Source: Holacanthus passer
Taxonomy: Eukaryota > Chordata > Actinopteri > Pomacanthidae
Direction: 5' to 3'
DNA: 64,000 nucleotides
Assembly: GCA_025331565.1 (NCBI GenBank)
Contig: JAFREQ010000045.1
Location: forward strand, 620,001 to 684,000
Shown: in pieces, positions 12,421 to 24,480 of the stretch
Layout: the number at the start of each line of letters is the position of its first letter
Position numbering within the stretch: position 1 is the stretch's first letter
The notes under the pieces: model-generated
The model's database searches: none
Told to the model about the DNA's origin: nothing
What the model saw: only the letters and a program-made list of their open reading frames with translations
Translations under genes and position numbers: made by a program

Positions 12421-15400
12421 CAGTGTGAAAAAAAAATGTATAGGGTCAGTACTGTATGGAACCAAAAAAGCCAGTGTGCTGGTTTAGGCCTGTTGGCTTG
12501 GTTTTACAGAAGAGGAGAAAGTTTTATTGCAAGTTGGGAAAAAAAACTCTTAGATACAATCTGTTGAAATTGAAAATTACTTCCTGAAAACTATAATTTT
12601 GGTTATTTGAAAATTGAAGAGAAGAGAGCAATAGAACATAGTTCGATCCTAAACTTGCCTTTTCTAGACAAATAACATGAACATCAGTGTGACTCCTTCA
12701 ATTTTTGGATTCAGCACCTTTCTGAGGAACAGATACATAACAGAGCCCAGAGTTCTTTACTTTGTCTCCATTAGTTGAAACTTTTGCAGATCTAAGATTA
12801 AAAGTTAATGTGATCCACCTGAACACTGTTACATACTGATCACAAACTTCTCCAAGGACACATTTCTTCGTTTTGCTCATTGTAGGAGCAGTTTCTTTAA
12901 GGCAATTTAAAAAAAAAAAGATCAATAATGAATTATTCATGCAATTATTCATCATAAATGTAATTATTACACCCGTGTTGCCTTGGGCTCTTTCATTAAC
13001 TCAGTTAGGAAACAGAAACAAGCTAAAATGAAACAAAACTAATTTTTAACCAAATTTCATTCAAGCAAGTAACTTTTAATTAATGAAAAAAGAACTTAAT
13101 GGAAAAAACGTTTTGGTTTTTTTTCTTAACTGGCCGCGATGTACAAACAGTTTAGTAACTCATCTACACAGATATGAGAAAATCATAAATTACCTGCACT
13201 AATGATTGTTGACTGAAACACTTAATTTCTATTTGTATAAGCTGTGAACTCTCAGGACACATTCAAGAAATGTTCACACAAAACATGATGCAGATTTTAA
13301 CAGAGAACCAGAATTTGATTTAGGTTCGATTAAAACATTCATATTTCCTTCTGACCTGTAATCATAAATATTACAGTTTATTTGTTCATATTCATCCCCA
13401 GAATAATCTCGGGATCATGATTTCAGACTCTAAAAGTGGACTTTAACCTTGACGTTAGTTGAACTCCTGTCATTGCTGTAGCTTAAAGTTTATGCTTGAA
13501 TACATTATGAATGGATACACAGCAGGTTAGTGTAAGTAGCTGTCGAGCTAGCAAACTAGCTACCACTTAAAGGCATAGACTGCTCAAAATCGGGATCGAC
13601 CTTTCTATATGAGCCGCATGTTGCTCACTTCTGGATTGATGGAAAAGCCTGTGAAGTTTCGCTTATGCTTTAGAGTCCTGTCTTATACATTCATTTTGCT
13701 ATTGGGGACCAGGACCACCTTAGTGGAATGTTGAATGAGATGGTGTGAAATATCGATCTCTGTTATTTCTAATAGACTATTTTCAAAGTAAGAAAGCATC
13801 TGATGAATTTGGATTATTGGTTGGCTGGAGGCTGGTAGAGCCCTGTCTACCTGTTTGGCAGGTTGATAGTGTCTTTGGCTGTGGTGCAACATTGTGTGGA
13901 TCTGTGTTTGAGCAGATATGATGCTCTGCTGTTGTCGTCATGCTCGTGGGTCTGATTTGCTGCCAGTTTTGCTTTACGTTAAACAAGGAAAAAAACTGTA
14001 AGGATTGTAAGACTCTGTGCTCTGCTGGCTTCCCTTTACACCCTGGAGAGAAAGTTGACCCCCCTGATCATCATTGTATAATTTGCACTCTGCAGAAAAT
14101 ACTAATTGTCCTTTGGTTTTTCTTCGTGCTGATTGACTGCGTTACAAAACAATGATCTCAAACCTTCTGAGACGCAGTTTCTAACCTACTCTCGCTCTGT
14201 TTACAGATAACTAGCGGCTCATGATTCCAGTTTTGTATTATAAGCAGCAGAATGAAGAGGCAGATGCTGACTGGGGCTGTTTTTTTCCCCCACTTGTTTC
14301 TCTGCATAAACAGCCGGTTGTGACAAGAACCGCGCTTACTCAACAGGGATTTGTAGCTTATACGCTAACTACATGAATATTAATTATGCTTTCAAAACTA
14401 TATGCTGCACACAAGAGGCTTAACCTGCATCTCATTATCGCATTGGGCTTAATTCTCAATCCACTTGGATGGAGATTTTATTCGCATTTGTTTTAAAATT
14501 AAATCTGATAATGGAAGCAGATATGTGGGGGGGAAGCTAAATTTGTTTTCGTGTGAGATGTTAGAAAACCTGCTCCTGTGCCACATTATACAGGAGGAAA
14601 GTGCTGATGATTTATTTATCCCAATCCACAGGTAGGATCAGTTTGCCTTGGAGAACCGACCGATGAACCAAGCTGCAAGGTTACAGCCTGAAAACCTTCA
14701 GTGTGTCAGACTTTTGGAAAAGTGACATGTAGCAAACAAGACTGCAACGCCGGTATGAAAACTCAATATTTATGGATTTGCTATTTTATTTACTGTACGA
14801 GAGAAAGATTATCTTTGTTTGTTTATGCTCGGATGCACTTCCTTGCTAATTATTTATCTTTCTTTTGTATTTTTAAAATGATTTGTCTGGTGGTGTTTTT
14901 AAGATTTTTACCTCCAAGCCTCCAAGCAAAATGATTAATTTTCCATGTTTTGATGAAATAAACATTTCTAGTCCCAGAGAAGAGTTTTTACAACACTGAT
15001 GTGAAAACCTTGTACCGCCATAATATAAAGAAAAGAAAAACAGCCTTGTTGGAAGGTTGGAGAAAATGATTTTTTACACCATCAAACAGGTTCTGAAATG
15101 GTTTTATGAACCAACAGTTCATAGGCATACAGAGGTATAAAATTCCTGAACTCATGAAGGAACATGTGAAAATCAGTTTTCAATATGTTGCTTTATAGAT
15201 TCAGCACAGATGGTTCATGACGCCAAACCTGTCTAATGATATATTTTCATTCACAACCTTGCGACTAACTTCATCATGATATTGATAGTGATTTATGTTC
15301 AAATGTACATTGCAGCTAATTTTCACCGCTGACATGGCTGCGAGACAAAACACACACAAAGCTTCGCTTAATTACAGCTTTTAGAGAAGAGATAAAGGCA

Positions 15401-15873
15401 GCTGATGAATGTGAGAAGCAGAGAGTCGAGATCACATCCCAATAAGCTGATAATTAGGCCTGTATGTCATCTGACTGCTGTGCTGTGGGAGCGCTTTTGT
15501 TAATTAGTTTTGTTTTGGGGCATTTTCTCCACTTTTATTCAAAGCAGTCGTGGAAACATGCAGAAAATCAGCATGTTTTAAAATAAATAAATTATTAAAA
15601 TTAAAATTAAAAGATTGACTGATGATGACTTTTCCCATCATGTCACATAAACCATTGCCTGGAGAAATCTGTAAAAATGGCAAGGATTTTTATGGAATAT
15701 ATGGAAGTGTGATACTAAATAAGACTATGTATACCAATACGTGGGTCAAAGAAAAAAAAACGGGTATTTTTTATAATGTCAGATATGTTGTAGATTTTTT
15801 TAAAAATCAATTCTTTTATTAGTATTTTAAGGCAGTTTCCCATTCATAGAGTTATTACAGTTAAAAAGAGATA
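12421..15873. other. Non-coding unique DNA, little recognised
   Basis: AT-rich intergenic or intronic DNA. 14340-14530 (ACTACATGAATATTAATTATG and TTAAAATTAAATCTGATAATGG) has homeodomain-site-rich, conserved-element-like texture. No gene is supported; the open frames are short and unconnected. Confidence 0.5.
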
Positions 15874-16010
15874 CTGCAGTGTATCATCAGCATAAACTGA
15901 TAAGTGATATTAAAGTGATGATATGTGGGGCAGAGGGTGAGCATGCACACAGAAAACAGGAGTGGACCAAGAACTAAGCCTTGTGGAACACCATAAAGAG
16001 GGTCAGTTTA
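15874..16010. repeat. Fragment of a teleost interspersed repeat with a coding-like core
   Basis: The order GTATCATCAGCATAAA, GAGCATGCACACAGA, GGACCAAGAACTAAGCC, TTGTGGAACACCA matches a widespread fish repeat whose usual form reads roughly 'GTGTCATCAGCATA ... AGAACAGAGCCCTGAGGCACACC'. It is a short diverged piece. Similarity may continue weakly to about 16180. Confidence 0.6.
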
Positions 16011-19000
16011 AAACTGTAACGGCATCATCTTCAACTTCCTCAAGAGGGTTCATGCAATTCTGAAAACAACTGAAAAAGTTTTTTTCATCTCCAATAAATA
16101 TCATCTGAAAGATAATTAGCAGTCTGGATGACAATCAACTGTGAGGTAAACATTGTTATCCAAATTAAGTGCTATAAAAGTAGAAGAATTACCTCTTGCT
16201 GAGATAATTTCGGTGGATTTTATTTACTAATGAACCAACAGAACAATTTATACAAATCAACATGAAGCCTTCATCACAGCATATATGATAGAAGTGAGCT
16301 CTCTTTTAACACATCATGCAATAAACAGGAAAATGATTTTTCACTTGTAAAGATCTGACATGATCCACAAGACCAAAACCACAAAAGATGAAAATGAAGG
16401 TGAGATAAAAAGATGGTAAACAGATAAAGAAAGGGAAAAAAGACATTAATAAATAATCAGCTCTGATGCAATGAGAGCAAACTGTATGTAACCTAAAAGA
16501 GAACAATCTCATGTGATGATTTTCATCCATTTCAAAACTCTGCCCATCATTCACTTCCTCCACCACGACTGCACAACACTAACTTCAGCACTTTATTGAG
16601 GCTGGATGTGTGACCTACATGTCAAGTCAAGTCAAAATAATTGGTGTATCTCCTTGTGACAGAGGCTTTACAGTATCATAGTATAGAAATCATCAAGGGA
16701 AAAACATCCAGAAAAAAAAGCGACAGGGTGAGGGGATGCGTTCTCATAAAGTGTCTTTCATTTCAACAATTAGTATTCATGGATGTTCATTATATGGATG
16801 TACAGATTATTAATAATGTGCTCTCTCATTGCATGTTTAATAATCTGTCATCACAACAGTTGACCTTTCTCGACATAATTGAAACAGATTTCCTTCGACC
16901 TCTTTTCTTCCACGAGTCTTTGCTCTCATCCTAGTTTGTATTCCTCAGTGCACTTCCTCCTGGCATACACATTACTATTTGCTTTACCCCCCGCTGTGCC
17001 TCACTTGTTTGTCATGCAACGATGAAAGGCACATGCTCAACTCCGTGTGCTCCCGCTGTTGTTTCCTTTGGCTTTTTTTGGGGCGGAATTTGAGGCTTTT
17101 GGAAACCTCAGTTGCTCATTAGTGGGTCTTGTGGCAGGACAGTGGATTTCCTACATCTATCAGCCAACAATGAAACATAATTCTGAAATGTATTAATGCT
17201 TTGTTGTGCTTCTTCACTTCGTTATTATGAACAGTAGCAGTTTTTTTTTTTTCTTTAGAGGATGATGAGGAGCATCAGATGAACTGCGTTGAAAATGAAG
17301 CCTAGAATCTGACCCTGACGGCCTCATCACAATTTACTATTTACCTAAGCAAAGAGCAGCAACGACATGTCTTTTGAAGCTGAAACTCTCGCCTAAAACA
17401 GCAGATGCTGTAATCTGCTTTTGGATAATCTTCATGTAACATGAGGGGGAAGTGCAGTCTCTGCAAACAACATGTGTTTTTGCAGTTTTCTTGTCCAAGT
17501 TAACTAGTTTGTTTAAGAAATTAAAAACATTATTCGGATAATTTACAGTCCACAGTTCATAGGGATTAAGTGCATCTATGTTTTGCTTTAGTCTCTATCT
17601 GTCAAAGTTTGTTTTGAATTTCATTATTGGTATATTCCATGTAAAAAACTGTGATGAAATGAGGCAACACGAGCCACCTGATTTCATTTAAACAGTTCAG
17701 AAGCGGAGATAGAGAAAAGTTTATATTTGCTAAAATGTCATAGCTTCTTATGTTTATTGTTTTTTCAGATGCTTTACTTTGTATTTTACAGTAAGTAACG
17801 ATTGTTTTTAATCTTTACATTCACTGTGACCCAGTGGATCTCGTGCAACATCAAAGACAACACAACAGTGATTAAATACTTTATGAAGCTGTAACAAAAG
17901 ATATAAATATGAATTCAGTGTAAGCAAAAACTCCATAAATAAAGCCAAGAAACAATCAGCCAAAAAAAATCCCAAACCCAAGAAAGAGAAACCCAAGAAA
18001 GAAACAGCAGAGGGATCTTCTTCTGTAGATACAGTAGACAGATCATCCAATGAAAAATAATTTCCTGGCATTTCGAGGTATTGTGGGACTTCATTTTGGC
18101 AAAAAATTCACCGTCTGACTTTGTGCTTTGACGTTCATGCTTTGCAGCCCTCCAGGGGGCCGGTTTGGTGCTCACCCATCGTCTGTGTGAAGAACATAAG
18201 GTGATATCTCTTTTATGTTTCAGCGTGCACTCAGATTTTAATGAACTGTTTCCTCTGACACCTCCTCCTGAGAAAATCACAACACTGACAGTTAATGCGT
18301 CGCGGTGCAGGAATCTCGACATGTTGCTTTGTCGACGTCGTTTCTTTCACCCCAAAAAACACATTCGGGGAGTGATTGTGAGAAATTAAAGAGAGGAAGT
18401 CGTGGCTTTTTCAAGGGAACAGTATTTACATTGCGCTCTGTGGGAAAATACCTTATGCTGTTCTTGAAGTTCAGAGGTTTTAAAGCTCGTGTATTTAGTT
18501 CAGTTACACAGGAGGGATGTTTGTCTACTAGAAAACGATTTTTGTTTCCTAGTAGAAATAATCATGATTAGGCTGAAACATATGATTCAAACTTTCCAAT
18601 CCACCGGCCAAATTGAAACCTCTCATTTATTCGGCTTTCCCTTCATTTTGATCTCATGCTCACAGAATCAATTTAAATAAGATAAAAACCGAACACGATA
18701 TCACGATGAATGTGTTTCATACTGTTTCAAACATCGCAACATTAAAATCCCTCTCGCTGCTGTTTGGTGTGCAGATCTACTCAAACTATATCCTCTTCAA
18801 GGCCTGATTGGCTGCAGGCAATATCACTTGAAAAGGAAACTTTTTCAAGGACAAAAAGGAAACACTTAACATGAGCGAGTGGAGACAACGCGGTCCACAG
18901 ACTGATTCAATGGGAAGATGTGTAATTAATTCATCTTTTCTCAATTCCATTGCCTGTCAGCCATCCCTGTGGCACGCTGCGCCTTTATTATTTTGCCATT

Positions 19001-21839
19001 AATGACAACTCGCTATCAATCACAAAGAGTTTCTTAACTCTCAGCTGCTTGATTATGAACTGCTCATCTTCCCATCCTCAACAATGAGTAATTGCCTGGG
19101 ATCAGCTTGGGGAGTCTATGACAAATGAAGGTTAACAAATGAGGACTTTGAAGTGTCTCGTCTAAAAGCGATTAATAACAACTTGACAACTTGTGTGAGC
19201 GGCAGGACGGCCGAGAGACGCTTATGCGGTCAACACGGAAAAACAAGGATGTCCGGAGATTGCGACGCTGCTGGCATATGTCTAAGGTTTTGGCGATTAT
19301 CATCAATGTTCCAGAGACGCAGGCCGAAGGAAGATGGAGCGAGTGGAAGAGGCAAGTGCAGAGAGAGGTTTTTCTACAAAGGCTTAGTACGGCTGAAAGG
19401 AAGCTCTGATAAGGCTTCAAACATATAAGTCTTTGCCAGGACTTGCACTGTGGTGAAAATGGAATCATAACAGACAAGAAAAGATAAGCCAAGGAAAAAA
19501 AATCACGCTTTTATTCTTTCAGCCATAATATAATAGAAGCATCAATCTCACCCCTGCAGCTATTAAGACTTAAAGCATCACACGAATTAAAGTCTAAACA
19601 ACTGTTTAGCCATTTAGGAAAAAGCAGAAAATGAAATTAATGGAATTAAGCCGGAAGGAGCAACTGGTGTTTGAGCATTTATGAGACACGCTGTGGCATT
19701 TTCAAGCTGTTTATAACTACTGAAAAGTGCATTGATCATGACGAGTCACAAACAATTTTCCTTTTCAACTTTAAATACCTTTAAGCAGGTCTGTGACCAG
19801 CAGCACCTGTTTGAATGATAAATGACAGACGTATCACAAGTGTCAGTCAAAGACATTTTGGTGAGTGAAGTGTGTCAGAAACTGCAGGAAGCTTCACGGG
19901 CTGCTGTCATAATAAAGATCAAATTACAGATTGCATTATTTTGTTTATTTTAGGAATATCAGTTTATTTATTTTGAAGTATTCAACCAGTGTCTAATGGC
20001 AGAAAATAGCTATTAAAAAAGTAGTCAGCTTAGTGAAACATAATTTTGCCAAAATTGATGATTCATTAAATAATAATAAAAGGAACATGTGCAGTAAACT
20101 GTACAGTATATCATATATTACAGTACATAGGAGGTCTTGTTGCACACGTGTCTCTGCTCTGGATGTATTTTTATTCCTATTCCGCTGCAATTTGCACAAT
20201 ATTTAAAACTAAAAAGCTCAGAATGACTTTACAAAAGACTGCAAGCCTGAATTAATGCTGTGTGATATGTTTACCAGAGCCAGCTGCACTAAGTCATCCG
20301 ATGCTTTATGATGAGAAACTCTACTCAACTATTAACAAATGCGGTGCATTAAGTATATTGGTGGAAAATTACTTGGCATTCACACTCACTTCAAAAATAA
20401 CTGCAGCAGAAAATAATAAAGAAATACATAAAGATGTGGTTAGCTGAAATTGCTGGTGTGTATATTCTCTAAAGCCAAAAAAAAAAAAAAAGCTGTGGAT
20501 TTATATGTGTAATAACGTCTGAGGTTTATGCGTCAGCTGCCCAACTCGAGTGTCCCCTGTCAATTGTGGCTTCGCTGGATAAATGACTGCCCCCTTTGCT
20601 ACAGCGGAGGCAAAGAAAAATGTCTGACAGTGTGATGATACTAAGTAGAGTGAAAGCAGGGACAGGAACTGTGAAGTATCAGTCTGGCTTTCACCGCAGA
20701 CTGGTGACTCAGCACAGGCCAGCAGTGGATTTCAATAAATCAAAACGCTAACTGGACTCACGGGGTGGCCATGGCTGAGTGTTTCTCATTACAGCCGGGG
20801 GAAGTCAACAAAGAGCTGAGTGACAGTTTGGAGAGGAGCCGGGGAATAATCTACACGCATTTGAGGTTGTAAGCAACTTTACTGCAGATTCTTTACTTCA
20901 CCTGTTTTCCCACAATGCATCAACACTCCCCTTTGATTTGTCTCTACAGTAAGCCGGTTTCGGATTTACTGACCACAACAGGTTTGGGCTCCACAGGAGC
21001 TGTGAGCGCTCCAGCCAACAAGCCTGTACTTCTACAAATCCTGCAGCTGCCGGTCTAGAAAAGAAGTAGTTTAATCACAGAAAGTTGTTGTGCTTATTAG
21101 AATGACAGAAACGTGAACACGGGCTTTTATAAGTTAACTGGTTGATGATTTGCTTTGTCCATTTTAACTAACTTGGAACATTCACATCCTGAGGAGAGTG
21201 AAACTTTATCTCTTACAAAGAATGGTGGAGGTCTGAGTGGATGGACGGATGGTCATGTGACACAGGACTTATATAGATTGAAGATTTGGGGAAAATTATA
21301 ATTTTGGAAAAGTGACCCGTTGACAGGTTCAATATTTTAACGTTGCTCCTTGAGGGCATCTGAACACAAGACATTAAGGCAACATTAGCATTCACATGGA
21401 CTCATCTTTCTGGCCACCTGAAGAATCTGAATCTAATAATTTACCTCCTTTTAGCTTTGTTTTGCTCTTCACCACCTCCCCAGAATTATTGATTATAGCC
21501 ACTTTAACCAATTGCTGTGAGTTTCCTCAATATACGAAATGTTAATCATGCCTCAGTTTCCAGGAGCAGATATTGTGGGGGAAACAGAAGAAAACCGTTG
21601 GCAGTGGACACTTTTGCAGATACAAAAAAAAAAAAAAAAAACCTAACTCGTATAATAATCCATGCTAAACGTATCTGCTGGTGCTAATTAGTTGTATATG
21701 AAAAAATTGGATGGCAGGAAAAGAAAGAACTGTAGTGGTAGAATGCTAAAATAATATGTCTAAAATTGGCTTTCAGCACTTTCAGTATCACTGCAGTGTC
21801 TTCTAGGACTTGATTTTTTTTTTCCTTCCTCAGTAATGG
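16011..21839. other. Long non-coding stretch with conserved-element-like islands
   Basis: No gene is supported. A candidate conserved island lies at 19140-19420: GC-richer and open in three overlapping frames on both strands (91, 72 and 106 codons), which reflects composition rather than coding. 18700-19100 and 20500-20850 also have balanced, motif-rich texture (CCAATTGCCATTAATGAC-like words). A lysine-rich-looking stretch at 17930-18010 is an A-rich low-complexity run. Poly-T/A runs are at 17240-17251 and 20477-20491. Confidence 0.45.
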
Positions 21840-21990
21840 TCATATCTGGGACAGGCTTTGGGTTAAAGGTGGTCTCCAGTTCCCCAGCGAGTGTCAACTT
21901 CTCTAAAAGTCTCCTTGAGCGAGACACTAAACCCTTAATTGCTCTGTGTCTCTGTGCTTCCTGGTCGACTCTCCAGACTCTGCTCTCCGG
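21840..21990. repeat. Old teleost repeat fragment (CCTTGAGCGAGACACTAAACCC block)
   Basis: CTCCTTGAGCGAGACACTAA followed by ACCCTTAATTGCTCTGTG corresponds to the common fish-repeat phrase 'TCCTTGAGCAAGACACTGAACCC...GCTCC'. The fragment is short and diverged and its ends are approximate. Confidence 0.55.
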
Positions 21991-22665
21991 TGACAGTCAT
22001 ACATATGCAGATGAGCTGCTCTGCTGTTTGTGTTTTAGGGATATGTGCAGAGCAAATGATATATATCTGTTTGGTATAGTGTGGTAAATGTTGATATAGT
22101 AAAACTAATCTGGAAATTAAAATGCAAAACTCTGCAGCGATGGTTTGAAATGGTGCCACTGTAAGCAGAGTCTCTCATCGCAGACTCATTTAAGCATGCT
22201 TTATTGATACTGACCTGCATAATAAACTGCTGCATATAACATAAAGTAACACTGTCTTGCCTTTCAGCACTGATAGAATCTATTTCTCTACATAACTTAA
22301 GTGAATGCATAAGAAGCTGCGAATGCCACTGGAGGAAGCAAACAAAATTACAAGCTCTACTTACGCGAGCAAACATAATTAACGGGCACAGAATCTGACA
22401 GTGCACCTGTTATAGTCCTAAAAACCTCATCCTGCCTGAGGAGTAAATCTGCTGCAGATCTGCTTTTGCTATAATGATGCCGCCGTTCTAAAATTGTAAA
22501 ATTGTCTCCGTTTTGTGTAGAATGTGATAAATTTTCTGTGAACGTTTCCGAACACACCACAGCGAACGGGCCCACTCTTGTGGTTTCACAGTGAATCCTG
22601 CCCTCAGTGCTCATGGACCTGCATCCCAAGTGGCCACTGTGTCTCAGTGCACGTGCATGGAGCTG

Positions 22666-22668
<3 letters not shown>
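21991..22668. other. Non-coding unique DNA, nothing recognised
   Basis: Overlapping short minus-strand frames (21935-22159, 22035-22406) occur without protein character. 22420-22660 has mixed, conserved-element-like composition but no clear motif cluster. Confidence 0.5.
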
Positions 22669-22704
<36 letters not shown>

Positions 22705-22710
22705 GTGCAC
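22669..22710. repeat. (GT)n microsatellite with GTGC/ACGTGC end
   Basis: About 15 perfect GT units followed by GCGTGTGTGCACGTGCGC, an alternating purine-pyrimidine tract. On the minus strand it creates a false histidine/threonine-rich segment in a 171-codon open frame. Confidence 0.95.
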
Positions 22711-23009
22711 GTGCGCCCAACACTCGACTATAATGAGCTCGTGAAATCTTCTGGACTGCTCTAATAGCTGCATTCTAAGTCGTACCCCTGGGCTAAAGGG
22801 TCGCGTCGCGTCGGTGGGAGCCGAGGCGAGCACCAGCGCCCGGCAGCCTGCAGCCAAACCATCTATCAGCACAGCTTAGGCCGCCGCTACTGCTCAGCAC
22901 CGTGGCAGAGGCGCGGGCTGACACACACTGCCCTGGCTGGAAATGCAGAGACAAATCGCACTTATAAAGTACATGTTGAGTTTCATTATCTAAGAGCAGC
23001 ATTCAGGGG

Positions 23010-23480
23010 GTGAGAGAGGAGGCACAGCGGGAATGATGCACAGACACAGCCAGTCGCATTATATTCTGACATTTCAATATGCTCCAAAAATAGCTGCAAT
23101 TACTTATCTCCCTTTAGATTAACAGATGCTTTTATTGCTGGTTACTCAAGCCATTAGCAGTTTGAACATCCACAGAAGAGGTTTAATTTTAAAAGATGCG
23201 ATCTGATCTGTCTGTGTAAATATATCACCTATGTGATGGATATTTGGGGAAACGAGTTCCTCAGTGTTATGGACTACAACCCGTATCAGCATGGCTCCGA
23301 GAATGCCAAGCTCATTACCATCAAGCGGCCCGGCTTGATGAAAACTAAGCCGTGATTTCAGAAGAAGCTGATATGAGAGCGGGGGATTAGCAGGCTGTCA
23401 GCACGCTGGAGGAGAATTCAGACAGAGCCCCGCGAAGCTGTCTGTGGCATCAAAGTTCATCTTTATTAAAGAATCTAATG
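23010..23480. other. Candidate conserved non-coding element
   Basis: The block contains TTTCAATATGCTCCAAAAATAG (CArG/MEF2-like core CCAAAAATAG at about 23084-23093), AGATTAACAGATGC, AAGCCATTAGCAGTTTG, and near the right end CTTTATTAAAGAATCTAATG. Composition is balanced and no repeat is present. The call is by texture only. Confidence 0.35.
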
Positions 23481-23859
23481 AGGATTTGCAAATACAGCAT
23501 CAAATAAATCACACATGATCAATGTTGCAGATACAAAGTTGTTTTTTTTTTGTCTCACAAAGAAATATGTGACTCTGAGTCATAGCCACAAATTGGAAAT
23601 ATTTAGTTCCATGGCCGCTTTCTAAGATCTATTTTCATAATTTCAGACAAGTTCACAGCTTCATTGATCATAATCGCTGGCCCATAAATAGAAAACCCAC
23701 TGGTGATTAATTTCCCTGAGTTATTACAAAGCTCATGAAGATAAATCTACGCATATCTCACAAGATTTCACTGTAATGCTGAGCAGTCAAATCCTTTGTT
23801 CCTGAACTCTAAAAGCTGGTGTCACCTAATGTAAAAGACTTGATGTGGAGAACCATTAA

Positions 23860-24480
23860 AAAGCCCTAAAACAAAAGAGATAAACGTAGTATTTAATGCA
23901 AATTTTCCTCAGGACAAAGGCTTCATTCTCTGTGGCCGATATATTGAATATGAAAAGACAGCGGAGGCAATTAAAGAGGAAGACGTTTTGATTTCCAATA
24001 TGAATCAGCGTTTTTATGTGTGGCCTGTTAAATAATGTGCTCAATTCATAACGTCGAACATAAGAGGTAACAAAAGGCACAGGTATAAAAATGGCTAATC
24101 CCTCAGAAATAATCAGATAAATCTTCACATAAAATAATTCCTCGTCTCGCGGCGTGCCTGAATAATCCTTTAGTGTGACAGCAGGAGGACGGGAGCAATG
24201 GCCATTGATCGGAGCGCTGATTGTAAGGAGGCACTGGATTGAGTCAAACAATCACCTGCAATTACATTGATTGGATGAATCTCCAATAGAGCGCCACGGC
24301 TAAACAAAGAGGAAGCAGTCGGGGACCAGGGAGGACAGTGCGATGAATGATTCACTGCGTCTTCTGCACCTGTAATTTTGTTTGACAAGCCGATGAGACT
24401 GCGCCGCGTGACTCGCTGCATGCTAATACGCAATCGTGCACGCTGCGGTCCTGACCTCCTGTTGGAAACCACATGATGTT
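23860..24480. other. Candidate conserved non-coding element cluster
   Basis: Long run without simple repeats: AGGCAATTAAAGAGGAAG (about 23965), GGCCATTGATCGGAGCG (about 24199), AACAATCACCTGCAATTACA (about 24247), ATTGATTGGATGAATCTCC and GCAATCGTGCACGCTG. Many of these are homeodomain, SOX or MEIS-type words. Minus-strand open frames (131 and 100 codons) cover it but show no protein character. Confidence 0.4.

Noticed and set aside
17808..18322. Minus-strand frame with FLGFSFLGLGFF-like repeats
   Set aside because: It comes from an A/C-rich low-complexity stretch (CCCAAACCCAAGAAAGAG) and not from a real hydrophobic protein.
22357..22872. 171-codon minus-strand frame
   Set aside because: It is prolonged by the (GT)n tract, which reads as Thr-His repeats; no recognisable protein on either side.
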